Origin: Rhodococcus sp. UNC23MFCrub1.1
GTDB lineage: Bacteria; Actinomycetota; Actinomycetes; Mycobacteriales; Mycobacteriaceae
Length of the DNA: 64,000 nucleotides
Direction: 5' to 3'
NCBI RefSeq assembly: GCF_000686025.1
Contig: NZ_JMLQ01000001.1
Span: 744,001 to 808,000 of the forward strand
Part shown: positions 16,173 to 25,012 of the stretch, in pieces
Position numbering within the stretch: position 1 is the stretch's first letter
Layout: the number at the start of each line of letters is the position of its first letter
Program-made: the position numbers and the translations under genes
The notes under the pieces: model-generated
Seen by the model: only the letters and a program-made list of their open reading frames with translations
What the model was told of the DNA's origin: nothing
Database searches by the model: none

Positions 16173-16204
16173 CCGCATCCCCTGACACGGGGGGAATCCT
16201 CATA

Positions 16205-16266
16205 TCGCACACACGACCGTGCGGGGCGTTCCGACTCGGGGACGCCCCGCACGGTCGTGTGTGCGA
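16205..16266. terminator. 25-bp perfect hairpin, bidirectional terminator
   Basis: A perfect 25-nt inverted repeat (16205-16229 with 16242-16266) with a 12-nt loop sits between the convergent DUF3073 and aldehyde dehydrogenase genes. Confidence 0.9.
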
Positions 16267-16281
16267 GGTTCTCACGCGAGG

Positions 16282-17742
16282 TCAGATCGCATACTGTCGC
16301 GGCGTGTGCTGGACGCTGATCCAGTGGTCGGTGGTGAACTCGTCGATGGCCCACTCGCCGCCGAAACGACCGATGCCCGAGTTCTTCTCGCCGCCGAACG
16401 CGGTGTTGGGCTCGTCGTTGATCGTGGTGTCGTTCACGTGTGTCATTCCGGCGTCGAGTCTCGTCGCCACCCGGACCGCACGCTCGACGTCTCGCGAGAA
16501 CACCGCGCTGGAGAGCCCGTACTCGGTGTCGTTCGCGATCCGGACGGCGTCGTCCTCCCCGTCTGCGCGGATCACCGTGGCGACGGGTCCGAACACCTCC
16601 TCGGCGGCGGTCGCGACGCCGTTCGTTCCCAGCACGAGATGTGGGCCCAGCACCCGCCCGGCCGGTCCCGAACGCTCTCCGCGCACGCGGATCTCCGCGC
16701 CGTCCGACTCCGCGCGAGAGATCCGGTCGAGAATCGACTCCACCTGCGCGTCGTTGATGATCGGGCCGATCTGTGTGTCGGGATCGGCGGGGTCGCCGGT
16801 GCGCAGTGACCGGACCCGCTCGGTGAGCCGGTCCACCACCTCGTCGTGCACCCCATCGACCGCGATCACCCTGTTGGTCGCCATACACACCTGACCCTGG
16901 TGGAAGAACGACCCGAAGACCGCCGCGTTCACGGCTGCCTCGACGTCCGCGTCCTCCAGCACGACCAGAGGCCCGTTGCCCCCGAGTTCGAGGGACATCC
17001 TGGTGAGCGGCGCCGACGCCGCGATGCCCGACCCCACGGGCGTCGAACCCGTGAACGACACGAGCCGTGTGAGGGGATGCGAGGTCACGGCGTCACCGAT
17101 CTCGCTGCTCTTGCCGACGACGACGGACAGCAGGCCGGCGGGCAACCCGGCATCCTCGAGGATTCTGGCCAGCAGGAGTCCGCCGGTGACGGGGGTGTCG
17201 CTCGCGGGCTTCAGCACCACTGCGTTGCCGAGCGCCAGCGCGGGCGCCACCGAGCGGGCGGACAGTTGCATCGGGAAGTTCCACGGACTGATCACCGTGA
17301 CCACGCCGAGGGGCCGCCGGTACACGCGGTTCTCCTTGCCGTCGATCAGGGCAGCGGGGAGGATGCGCCCGGCCGATCGAGTGGGGTAGCTCGCCGATTC
17401 GAGCATCACCGCGCGGACGGCCAGCCATTCCCACTCGGCGCGGGGGCGGATGGCGCCGACCTCCGCGACGAGCCAGTCCACGATCTCGTCCTTGCGCTCC
17501 TCCATGATGCGCGCTGCGCGGTGGAACACGTCCGCACGCTCGGTCGGGAGCGTGGACTCCCAGTCCCGCTGCGCGATGCTCGCCGCCGTGAACGCTGCGT
17601 CGACGTCGGCCGCATCGGCCAGCGGGAGGGTGGTCAGGACGTCGCCCGAGTACGGGTTCACGTCGTCGGCGGTGCGGCCGTCTCGGCCCACTCGCCACTG
17701 ACCGGCGATCGGGAGGGTGTCGAATCCGTCGTACGTCGTCAT
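16282..17742 (-). CDS. NAD(P)-dependent aldehyde dehydrogenase (aromatic type)
   Basis: A 486-residue aldehyde dehydrogenase that oxidises an aldehyde to the acid. The conserved sites are visible: PWNFPM (153-158), the general base Glu252 in LELGGNGP and the nucleophile Cys286 in HQGQVCMATN. The overall pattern is close to benzaldehyde/vanillin dehydrogenases, but substrate specificity cannot be read from sequence. The gene sits alone between DUF3073 and purM, a position not occupied by an aldehyde dehydrogenase in M. tuberculosis, so it looks like a lineage-specific insertion. It is not clearly part of a purine operon; 40 nt separate its start from the end of purM. Confidence 0.88.
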   Translation of the reverse strand: MTTYDGFDTLPIAGQWRVGRDGRTADDVNPYSGDVLTTLPLADAADVDAAFTAASIAQRDWESTLPTERADVFHRAARIMEERKDEIVDWLVAEVGAIRPRAEWEWLAVRAVMLESASYPTRSAGRILPAALIDGKENRVYRRPLGVVTVISPWNFPMQLSARSVAPALALGNAVVLKPASDTPVTGGLLLARILEDAGLPAGLLSVVVGKSSEIGDAVTSHPLTRLVSFTGSTPVGSGIAASAPLTRMSLELGGNGPLVVLEDADVEAAVNAAVFGSFFHQGQVCMATNRVIAVDGVHDEVVDRLTERVRSLRTGDPADPDTQIGPIINDAQVESILDRISRAESDGAEIRVRGERSGPAGRVLGPHLVLGTNGVATAAEEVFGPVATVIRADGEDDAVRIANDTEYGLSSAVFSRDVERAVRVATRLDAGMTHVNDTTINDEPNTAFGGEKNSGIGRFGGEWAIDEFTTDHWISVQHTPRQYAI

Positions 17743-17782
17743 ACCGGTCGGGTGCCCGACCAGTCCTGCGACAAACGAGAAC

Positions 17783-18868
17783 CTAGAAACGCGGGTGATT
17801 ACCCGTCAGCACGGCGCGCTCGTCGGTTCCGCTGTCGGCGGACTTCTTGACCGTCCCCAGCGTCCAGCAGTCGATGTGGCGAGCAGTGAGCACGGCGAGG
17901 GCGCGGTCGACGTCCTCGGGTGCCACGATCGCGACCATGCCGACGCCCATGTTGAACGTGCGGTCCATCTCCTCGCGCTCCACGCGTCCGCGCTGCGCGA
18001 TCATCGCGAAGATCGGAGCCGGGCTCCACGTTCCGCGATCGAGCTCGGCGACGAGGCCCTTCGGCATGACGCGAGCGAGGTTGGCAGCCAGGCCACCACC
18101 GGTGACGTGGCAGAACGTCCGCACGTCCGTCTCCGCCGCGAGGGCGAGGCAGTCCTTGGCGTAGATGCGGGTGGGTTCGAGCATCTCCTCGCCGAGCGTG
18201 CGGCCGAACTCCTCGACATGACCGGTGAGCGACATGCGGCTGATGTCGAGCAGAACCTTGCGAGCGAGGGAGTAGCCGTTGGAGTGCAGTCCCGAGGACC
18301 CCATCGCGAGGACCACGTCGCCGGGACGCACCCGGTCCGGGCCCAGTACCTGGTCGGCCTCGACGACGCCGACACCCGTCGCGGACAGGTCGTACTCGCC
18401 GTCCGCCATCATGCCGGGGTGCTCGGCGGTCTCGCCGCCCAGCAGTGCGCATCCGGCCAGGATGCAGCCGTCGGCGATGCCCTTGACCAACTGCGCGACG
18501 TGCTCGGGCACCACGCGCCCCACCGCGATGTAGTCCTGCAGGAACAACGGCTCGGCGCCGCAGACGACGAGGTCGTCCACGACCATCGCGACCAGGTCGA
18601 GTCCCACCGTGTCGTGCTTGTCCAGAGCCTGCGCGACCGCGATCTTGGTGCCCACACCGTCGGTGGACGCGGCGAGCAGCGGCTCGCGGTATCCGCCCTT
18701 CAGCGCGAACAGGCCGGCGAACCCACCGAGACCGCCCATGACCTCCGGTCGCGACGCCCGCTTGGCGAGGGGCGCGAACAGCTCGACGGCACGATCACCG
18801 GCTTCGATGTCCACTCCTGCCGCTGCGTACGAGGCTCCTGCGCCGGGCTGGTGGGTGTCATCGGTCAT
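17783..18868 (-). CDS. purM: Phosphoribosylformylglycinamidine cyclo-ligase
   Basis: A 361-residue AIR synthetase, fifth step of purine synthesis: FGAM plus ATP to AIR. Family landmarks are AAGVDIEAGDRAVEL at the N-terminus, ASTDGVGTKIAVA, and AMVVDDLVVCGAEPLFLQDY. The glycine-rich GGLAANLARVMP is also typical. The start MTDDTHQPGAG is the first in-frame ATG after an intergenic stretch of 74 nt. In M. tuberculosis purM and purF are adjacent; here a four-gene ABC importer and one other gene separate them. Confidence 0.97.
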   Translation of the reverse strand: MTDDTHQPGAGASYAAAGVDIEAGDRAVELFAPLAKRASRPEVMGGLGGFAGLFALKGGYREPLLAASTDGVGTKIAVAQALDKHDTVGLDLVAMVVDDLVVCGAEPLFLQDYIAVGRVVPEHVAQLVKGIADGCILAGCALLGGETAEHPGMMADGEYDLSATGVGVVEADQVLGPDRVRPGDVVLAMGSSGLHSNGYSLARKVLLDISRMSLTGHVEEFGRTLGEEMLEPTRIYAKDCLALAAETDVRTFCHVTGGGLAANLARVMPKGLVAELDRGTWSPAPIFAMIAQRGRVEREEMDRTFNMGVGMVAIVAPEDVDRALAVLTARHIDCWTLGTVKKSADSGTDERAVLTGNHPRF

Positions 18869-18942
18869 GGGTGTACTGCTCCAGCCTGATCTGTGTGTGA
18901 GTACCCGGGAGGGTCGGATGCGGCCCTAACGGTACCGGAGGC

Positions 18943-20586
18943 CTATCGGTCCTTCCGGTCTCGTGTCACCTCGGGCCTGGGAATGGCCGCGATCAGGCGC
19001 TTGGTGTACTCCTCCGCCGGATCCCGGAGGATCCGTCCGGGCGTCCCGAGCTCGACGACGGCGCCGCCCCGCAGCACCGCCACCCGATGCGCGAGGCGGT
19101 CGACCACGGCGAGATCGTGACTGATGAACAGGCACGCGAAGTGCAGTTCGGTCTGCAGTTCCTCGAAGAGGTCGAGAACCGCGGCCTGCACCGAGACGTC
19201 CAGCGCGCTGGTCGGTTCGTCGGCGACCAGCAGATCCGGCTTCAGGACGAGTGCCCGCGCCAGCGATGCCCGCTGACGCTGACCCCCCGACAGCTCGTGC
19301 GGGTACCGCTTCTCCGTGCCCTTCGGGAGCTGGACCGCATCGAGCCACTCCACGACCGTGCGCGCGATGTCCGCCTTCGACCCGGCCTTGTGCACGATCA
19401 TCGGCTCGGCGATGCACTGGCCGACGGTCAGTCGGGGGTTGAGCGACATGGACGGATCCTGGAACACGAATCCGAAACGCTTGCGCAGACTCTTCAGCGC
19501 GGACCCCCGCAGCCTGCCCACGTCCTGACCGAGGACGTCCACCGAGCCGGACGTCGGCTTCTGCAGTGCGGCCACGCAACGGCCGATGGTGGACTTGCCC
19601 GAACCGGACTCCCCCACCAGACCGAGGGTCTCGCCGCGGTGCAGATCGAAGGTCACCGAGTCGACGGCCCGGAAGACGGGCTGACCGATGCCGCCGGGGA
19701 ACTGCACGACGAGATCGCGCACCGACAGCACCACCTCGTCCGAGACGGTGCGATCGGTGACCACGGGATCGAGCGTCGGGACCGCCGCCAGCAACGTCTT
19801 CGTGTAGTCGGCCTTCGGCGCAGCGAAGAGATCGTGGACGAGTGCCTCCTCGACCACCTCGCCGTCCTTCATGACGACGACCCGATCGGCGATGTCCGCC
19901 ACCACGCCCATGCTGTGCGTGATCAGCACGATCGCGCAACCCAGACGGTCCTTGAGGTCGCGCAGCAGGTCGAGGATCTCGGCCTGCACGGTCACGTCGA
20001 GTGCCGTCGTCGGCTCGTCCGCGATGATCACCTTCGCCTCGCACGAGATGGCGATCGCGATCATCACACGCTGCTTCTGGCCACCGGACAACTCGTGCGG
20101 GAAGTAGCCGAATCGCCGCTCCGGGTCGGGCAGACCCACCATGGTGAGCAACTCGATCGCCCGGACGCGGGCGGACTTCTTGTCCAGCACCTTCCCGTCC
20201 GGTCCGGCGTGAGCTCGCAGGGCCTCGACGATCTGGAAACCGACGGTGAACAGCGGGTCGAGGGCGCTGCCGGGTTCCTGGAACACCATCGCCACGGCGT
20301 TGCCGCGGAGATCGGCCCACTGCTTGTCCGACAGCGACGTCACCTCGCGTGACCCCACGGTGACGGTTCCGCGTACGCGGGCGGTGTCCGGGAGCAGCCC
20401 GATGGCGGAGCGGACGCTGACCGACTTCCCGGAGCCCGATTCGCCGACGACGGCCAGGACCTCGCCCGGGAAGACCTCGAAACTCACTCCCTTGACGGCG
20501 TCGACGGGCCCCGCGTCGGTGGCGAAGCTGACCGACAGTGCCTCGAGGGTCAGAGCCGCCTGCGGGGTGGACGCTGAGGCCGTCAT
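18943..20586 (-). CDS. Peptide/nickel ABC importer, fused dual ATPase (DppD-DppF type)
   Basis: A 547-residue protein with two complete ATP-binding cassettes. The first (about residues 8-265) has GESGSGKSV, LSGGQKQRV and VIIADEPTTALD; the second (about 285-540) has GESGSGKST, LSGGQRQRA and LLVADEPTSALD. It energises uptake of oligopeptides, nickel or related solutes. The start ATG at 20584-20586 overlaps the upstream permease by 4 bp. The fused ATPase is a common actinobacterial form of the separate DppD and DppF. Confidence 0.93.
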   Translation of the reverse strand: MTASASTPQAALTLEALSVSFATDAGPVDAVKGVSFEVFPGEVLAVVGESGSGKSVSVRSAIGLLPDTARVRGTVTVGSREVTSLSDKQWADLRGNAVAMVFQEPGSALDPLFTVGFQIVEALRAHAGPDGKVLDKKSARVRAIELLTMVGLPDPERRFGYFPHELSGGQKQRVMIAIAISCEAKVIIADEPTTALDVTVQAEILDLLRDLKDRLGCAIVLITHSMGVVADIADRVVVMKDGEVVEEALVHDLFAAPKADYTKTLLAAVPTLDPVVTDRTVSDEVVLSVRDLVVQFPGGIGQPVFRAVDSVTFDLHRGETLGLVGESGSGKSTIGRCVAALQKPTSGSVDVLGQDVGRLRGSALKSLRKRFGFVFQDPSMSLNPRLTVGQCIAEPMIVHKAGSKADIARTVVEWLDAVQLPKGTEKRYPHELSGGQRQRASLARALVLKPDLLVADEPTSALDVSVQAAVLDLFEELQTELHFACLFISHDLAVVDRLAHRVAVLRGGAVVELGTPGRILRDPAEEYTKRLIAAIPRPEVTRDRKDR

Positions 20587-21542
20587 GAGGGATCTTTCTG
20601 CTTGCGTCTGGTTCTCAGAACGGGATTGAGTGTCTCGCTGACGGATTCGCCCACCATGGTCATACCGAGCACGACCAGGACGATGGCCGTGCCGGGGAAG
20701 ATCGACGTCCACCAGATGCCGTTGGAGATGTCCGGCAGCGCCTTGTTGAGGTCGTATCCCCACTCGGACGCGGACGTCGGCTCGATGCCGAACCCGAGGA
20801 AGCCGAGACCCGCCAGAGTCAGGATGGCCTCGGCGCCGTTGAGCGTGAGGATCACCGGCAGTGTCTGCGTGACGTTGGCGAGGATGTGGCGGAACATGAT
20901 CCGCACCGGGCCGGCGCCGGTGACCCGCGCCGCGTCCACGTAGGGCTCGGTCTTCACCGAGACCGTCGCGTTGCGCACCACGCGAAAGTACTGCGGCACG
21001 AAGACGGCGGTGATGGCGATCGCGGCCGAGAGGACACCACCGAAACTGCTGGACTGGCCTCCGGCCACGACGATCGAGACCACCACGGCGAGAAGCAGAC
21101 TCGGGAACGCGTACATCGCGTCCATGAAGAGGACCAACACCCGGTCCACCCACCGGCCGACGTAGCCGGAGAGCAGTCCGAGGGGAACGCCGACCACGAT
21201 CGACAGCACCAGCGACGTCACGATGACGAGCAGGGCGGTCCGTGCGCCGTAGACGACGCGGGAGAACACGTCCTCTCCGCGCACCGACGTCCCGAAGATG
21301 TGGTCCGCACTCGGCGCCGCCTGGCGCGCGAACTCCACGCCGTCGGCGGACGTCTGGGAGAAGGTGTACGGCGCGATGAGCGGAGCGAAGACCGCCATGA
21401 TCACGGACAGCACCACCAGCACGAGCCCGATGACGATGGTGGCCTTCTGCAGTCCGGCACTCGAGCGGATGATCGACAGGCCGGGCACACCCCGACGTCG
21501 CTTCGGCGCCTCGATCGAGCCGACGCTCACCTCGATACTCAT
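20583..21542 (-). CDS. Peptide/nickel ABC importer permease (DppC type)
   Basis: A 319-residue inner-membrane permease with a soluble N-terminus and about six membrane spans. The DppC-type coupling loop is PYVDAARVTGAGPVRIMFRHIL, close to the family EAA motif, followed by the conserved EAILTLAGLGFLGFG. The ATG at 21540-21542 shares one base with the stop of the DppB-type gene, and the 3' end overlaps the ATPase gene by 4 bp. All four genes are tightly coupled. Confidence 0.93.
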   Translation of the reverse strand: MSIEVSVGSIEAPKRRRGVPGLSIIRSSAGLQKATIVIGLVLVVLSVIMAVFAPLIAPYTFSQTSADGVEFARQAAPSADHIFGTSVRGEDVFSRVVYGARTALLVIVTSLVLSIVVGVPLGLLSGYVGRWVDRVLVLFMDAMYAFPSLLLAVVVSIVVAGGQSSSFGGVLSAAIAITAVFVPQYFRVVRNATVSVKTEPYVDAARVTGAGPVRIMFRHILANVTQTLPVILTLNGAEAILTLAGLGFLGFGIEPTSASEWGYDLNKALPDISNGIWWTSIFPGTAIVLVVLGMTMVGESVSETLNPVLRTRRKQKDPS

Positions 21543-22630
21543 CAGAACCTCACTCGTGGATCGACGATCGCCACGATGGCGTCGGTGAGGAAGCTGACGA
21601 CCGCGACGACGATGGCCAGGAACGTGACGATGCCCTGGACGGCGATGAAGTCGCGCGCCTGCAGGTAGCGAGCGAGCTGATAGCCCAGTCCCTGCCACTC
21701 GAACGTCGTCTCGGTGAGCACCGCGCCGCCCAGCAGCATGGCGATCTGCAGCCCCATCACGGTGACGACCGGGATGAGCGCGTTGCGGAAGGCGTGCCGC
21801 CGGGCGACGACGCGCGCCGAGAGTCCCCGTGCGCGCGCAGCTTCCACGTAGCCGGACTGCAGGGTCTGCAGAAGGTTCACCCGCACCAGGCGCAGGAACA
21901 CGCCGGCGGTGAGAAGTCCGAGCGCGACCGCGGGGAGCACGGCGTGCTTCAGCACGTCGACGGTGTAGCTCGGCTCCCCGTAGAGAATCGAGTCGATCAG
22001 CAGGATGTTGGTCTTCGGTGACACGTTCTGCAGTGCCAGTTCGACGTTGGTGCTCGCCCGGCCCGCCACCGGCAGCCACCCGAGCTTCACGGCGAAGACC
22101 AGCTTGAGCAGCATGCCGACGAAGAACACCGGCGCCGCGTAGAACAGGATCGCCAGGATGCGCAGGGTGCCGTCGGAGATCGAGTCGCGGCGGGTCGCGG
22201 CGTAGAAGCCGAGGGGGATGCCGACGGCGAACGCGACGAGCAACGCCCAGAACGCGAGTTCCAGCGTCGCCGCGCCGTTGGTGATCAGCACACCGCTGAT
22301 CTCCTGGTTGCTGGTCGCGGAGCGACCGAAGTCTCCCCGCAGCAGACCGGACAGGTACTCCCAGTACTGCACCAGGATCGGCCGGTCGTAACCGGCCGCG
22401 GCGCGTCGTTCGGCGATCTGGTCGGCGGGCAGTCGTCCACCGAGGGCAGCACTGATGGGATCGCCGAGAACGCGCATGAGGAAGAAGACGACCGTGACCA
22501 GGATCCATGCCGTGGGAATGATCAGCAGGAACCGGATCACGAGATAACGGGCGAGCGCGCCGTAGCGTGACGACGCGCTCGCCCGTGACTGCTTCCCCAC
22601 CGACGCCTCGTCGGGCGTGGTGGTGACCAT
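21542..22630 (-). CDS. Peptide/nickel ABC importer permease (DppB type)
   Basis: A 362-residue permease with one N-terminal span (about residues 28-50, FLLIIPTAWILVTVVFFLM) separated by a periplasmic loop from five further spans. The coupling loop SGYVEAARARGLSARVVARRHAFRNA is the usual EAA region of DppB. The start is 3 nt after the stop of the binding-protein gene. It partners with the DppC-type subunit. Substrate cannot be assigned beyond the peptide/nickel class. Confidence 0.93.
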   Translation of the reverse strand: MVTTTPDEASVGKQSRASASSRYGALARYLVIRFLLIIPTAWILVTVVFFLMRVLGDPISAALGGRLPADQIAERRAAAGYDRPILVQYWEYLSGLLRGDFGRSATSNQEISGVLITNGAATLELAFWALLVAFAVGIPLGFYAATRRDSISDGTLRILAILFYAAPVFFVGMLLKLVFAVKLGWLPVAGRASTNVELALQNVSPKTNILLIDSILYGEPSYTVDVLKHAVLPAVALGLLTAGVFLRLVRVNLLQTLQSGYVEAARARGLSARVVARRHAFRNALIPVVTVMGLQIAMLLGGAVLTETTFEWQGLGYQLARYLQARDFIAVQGIVTFLAIVVAVVSFLTDAIVAIVDPRVRF

Positions 22631-22633
22631 GGA

Positions 22634-24262
22634 TCAGCCCTTCGTGAGCGGGGTGAAGCGGAACTTGAACGAGGCGTCGAGAGTCTCGTCGACACCCTGG
22701 ACCTCGTCCGTCGAGATCGCGATCTGCTTGCCCTCGAGGAGCGGCAGCGTGGACACGAAGTCCTGCGCCATCCGCGTCTGGATCTCACCGATGATCTCGG
22801 AGCGGCGAGCCGGGTCGGTCTCGGTCCGCTCGGAGTCGATCAGCGCAGTGATCTCGGGGTTCTCGAAGTGGTTCTGCAGGAAGTTGTCCGGTGCGAAGAA
22901 CGGCGTCAGGTAGTTGTCCGCATCCGGGAAGTCCGGGAACCAGCCGAGCTGGTAGACGGGGTACGTGTCCGCGACGCGTTCCTTGTTGTAGGTGTTCCAC
23001 TCGGTGGACTGCAGGTTCACCGTGAACAGGCCCGAGCTCTCGAGCTGCGCCTTGACCGCTGCGTACTCCTCCGACGACGAGGAACCGTAGTGATCGGGGT
23101 TGTACTGCAGATTGACCGCGACCGGGGTCTGCACACCGGCGTCGGACAGGAACTTCGCTGCCTCGTCCTTGTTCGGGGCCTCGCCGTAGACGTCCTTGAA
23201 CGCGGTGTTCGCGCCCTCGAGGCCACTGGGCACCACGGACCACGCCGGCGTGAACGTGCCCTTGTAGACGTTCTCCGACAGTGCGTCACGGTCCACCGAG
23301 GCGGCCATGGCCTTGCGGATCGCGAGCTTCTGCTCGGGTGTGCCGCCGGGCATCGTGTTCTGGTTGAAGACGATGTAGCGGAGCTCGCCGCCGGGGCCCT
23401 CGTGGACGGTGAGGCCGTCCACCTGGTCGAGCGACTCGATGTCGGTCGGGGTCAGCGAACGCCACGCGACATCGATGGACTTGTTCTGCATGTCGAGCTT
23501 GAGGTTGTCCGCGCTGGTGTAGGTGCGCAGGGTGACCGATCCGGTCTTGGGCTCGCCCAGCACGCCCTTGTAGTCCGCCGCGGCGGAGAAGCTGACGAGG
23601 GAGTTCTTCTCGTAGCTGTCGATCGAGTAGGGGCCGGCGAAGGGCTTGGCCGCCACGACCGCGTTGTCGTCCAAGATCGAGTCGGCCGGAAAGACCTCGG
23701 AGTCGATGATGGGCCCGGTGTTGGTGGCGAGAACCTGGGGGAAGGTCTGGTCGTTCGCGGCCTTCAGCGTGAACTCGACGGTCTTGTCGTCCGGCGCGGC
23801 CACCGAGTCCAGGTTGGCCAGCAGCGAGGACGGGCCGTTGGGATCGTTGATGGACACGATGCGATCGAACGAGAACTTGACGTCCTCGCTGGTCAGCGCG
23901 TGGCCGTTGGCGAAGGTCAGGTCGTCCTTCAGCGTGCAGGTGTAGACCGTCGGCTGACTGAACTCGCAGCTCTCGGCGGCGTCGGGCTGCAGTTCGTCGC
24001 TGCCGGGGGCGTAGTTCATCAGGAACGGATAGACCTGGTTCATGATCGTGAACGAGCCGTTGTCGTACGAGGCGGCAGGATCGAGCGAGTAGACCTGGTC
24101 GGTGGTGCCGACGACGAGCGCCTCGCCGCCGCCCTCACCGCCTGCGCCGCCGCCGTCGTCGGTGCGGCCGGAGCCGCACGCTGCCGCGGTGAGAGCCGCG
24201 ACGGACAGGATGGACACGGCTGCGGTGCGCCGCGCCGTGCGTCCTCGGGAGGGCACGCTCAT
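22634..24262 (-). CDS. Solute-binding lipoprotein of the peptide/nickel ABC importer
   Basis: A 542-residue SBP_bac_5 family protein. The N-terminus MSVPSRGRTARRTAAV leads into a hydrophobic signal ending in the lipobox LTAAACGS, so the mature protein should be lipid-anchored at the cysteine, followed by a flexible glycine/acid-rich linker (GGGAGGEGGGEA). Typical features include YSLDPAASYDNG and LTSEDVKFSFDRI. The ATG at 24260-24262 follows GAAGGA; the upstream extension in the same frame lacks a signal peptide. It is first in a four-gene operon. The 158 nt upstream are comparatively AT-rich and probably hold the promoter. Confidence 0.92.
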   Translation of the reverse strand: MSVPSRGRTARRTAAVSILSVAALTAAACGSGRTDDGGGAGGEGGGEALVVGTTDQVYSLDPAASYDNGSFTIMNQVYPFLMNYAPGSDELQPDAAESCEFSQPTVYTCTLKDDLTFANGHALTSEDVKFSFDRIVSINDPNGPSSLLANLDSVAAPDDKTVEFTLKAANDQTFPQVLATNTGPIIDSEVFPADSILDDNAVVAAKPFAGPYSIDSYEKNSLVSFSAAADYKGVLGEPKTGSVTLRTYTSADNLKLDMQNKSIDVAWRSLTPTDIESLDQVDGLTVHEGPGGELRYIVFNQNTMPGGTPEQKLAIRKAMAASVDRDALSENVYKGTFTPAWSVVPSGLEGANTAFKDVYGEAPNKDEAAKFLSDAGVQTPVAVNLQYNPDHYGSSSSEEYAAVKAQLESSGLFTVNLQSTEWNTYNKERVADTYPVYQLGWFPDFPDADNYLTPFFAPDNFLQNHFENPEITALIDSERTETDPARRSEIIGEIQTRMAQDFVSTLPLLEGKQIAISTDEVQGVDETLDASFKFRFTPLTKG

Positions 24263-24420
24263 GGTGTGGATGTCCTTCGTGAGTCTGGGCCCGCGGTGTC
24301 GGAAGCGCGCGTCGCGTCCCGTCCGGCCGGGTCGTTCCGGTGGTTCGGTGAACGGCACGTTACCGAGTGCGCATGTCGTTCATGTGTCGAACCACACGAA
24401 ATTTTTAACATGACCGGTAC

Positions 24421-25005
24421 TTACCTGTCCGACCGCCTGATGTCCAACAGCTTCTCGCCTCGCGGAGACAGCCGATATCCCACCTTCAGACTCTCGGTCA
24501 GACCCAGCGCCTTCAGCCGTCGCACCCTCGGCTTGAACACGTCGCGTTCGAGTCCCAGCACGGCGCCGAGGTCCGCCGCCAGCACCGCCGGGCGCTCCCG
24601 GATCAGCTCGAGGGTGCGCCAGGCCCACGGCGCGTCGGCACGCTCGTCCATGCGATCGAGCTTCGTGGTCACCATGGCGACGTCGTCGTCGGACAGATCG
24701 TCGTCCGCACGCAGCCCCACTCGCGGGTCCTCGCCACCGAACGACACCTCGACCCGCCAGACGGGATCACCGTCAGCGCCCCGAAACCCCTTGCGCAAGG
24801 CCGAGATCGAGGGCTCCCCCGCCGCGCGGGCATCGTCGTCCGTGAGCGACTCGGGGTCGCACTCGGTGATCGAGTCCACGACGACGACACCGGCCGGCGT
24901 GTGGATCCACGTACCTGCCTTGACGCGCCGCTTCGCCCAGCGCCGGTACTGCACCCGGATCGTTCCCGTCGCGATCGCCTCGGCGATCGCGAGCCGGATC
25001 AGCAT
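24421..25005 (-). CDS. ASCH/PUA-like N-domain plus winged-helix protein, unknown function
   Basis: A 194-residue soluble protein. Residues about 1-115 look like an ASCH/PUA-type beta domain (GTIRVQYRRWAKRRVKAGTW, then THTPAGVVVVDSI-like strands); residues about 120-194 look like a winged helix (LIRERPAVLAADLGAVLGL, DVFKPRVRRLKALGLTESL, GYRLSPRGEKLLD). Such a pairing suggests RNA or nucleotide sensing coupled to DNA or RNA binding, but I do not recognise a characterised homolog. It starts 7 nt after the purF stop on the same strand and is probably co-transcribed with purF. Confidence 0.7.
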   Translation of the reverse strand: MLIRLAIAEAIATGTIRVQYRRWAKRRVKAGTWIHTPAGVVVVDSITECDPESLTDDDARAAGEPSISALRKGFRGADGDPVWRVEVSFGGEDPRVGLRADDDLSDDDVAMVTTKLDRMDERADAPWAWRTLELIRERPAVLAADLGAVLGLERDVFKPRVRRLKALGLTESLKVGYRLSPRGEKLLDIRRSDR

Positions 25006-25012
25006 CTGGGTG

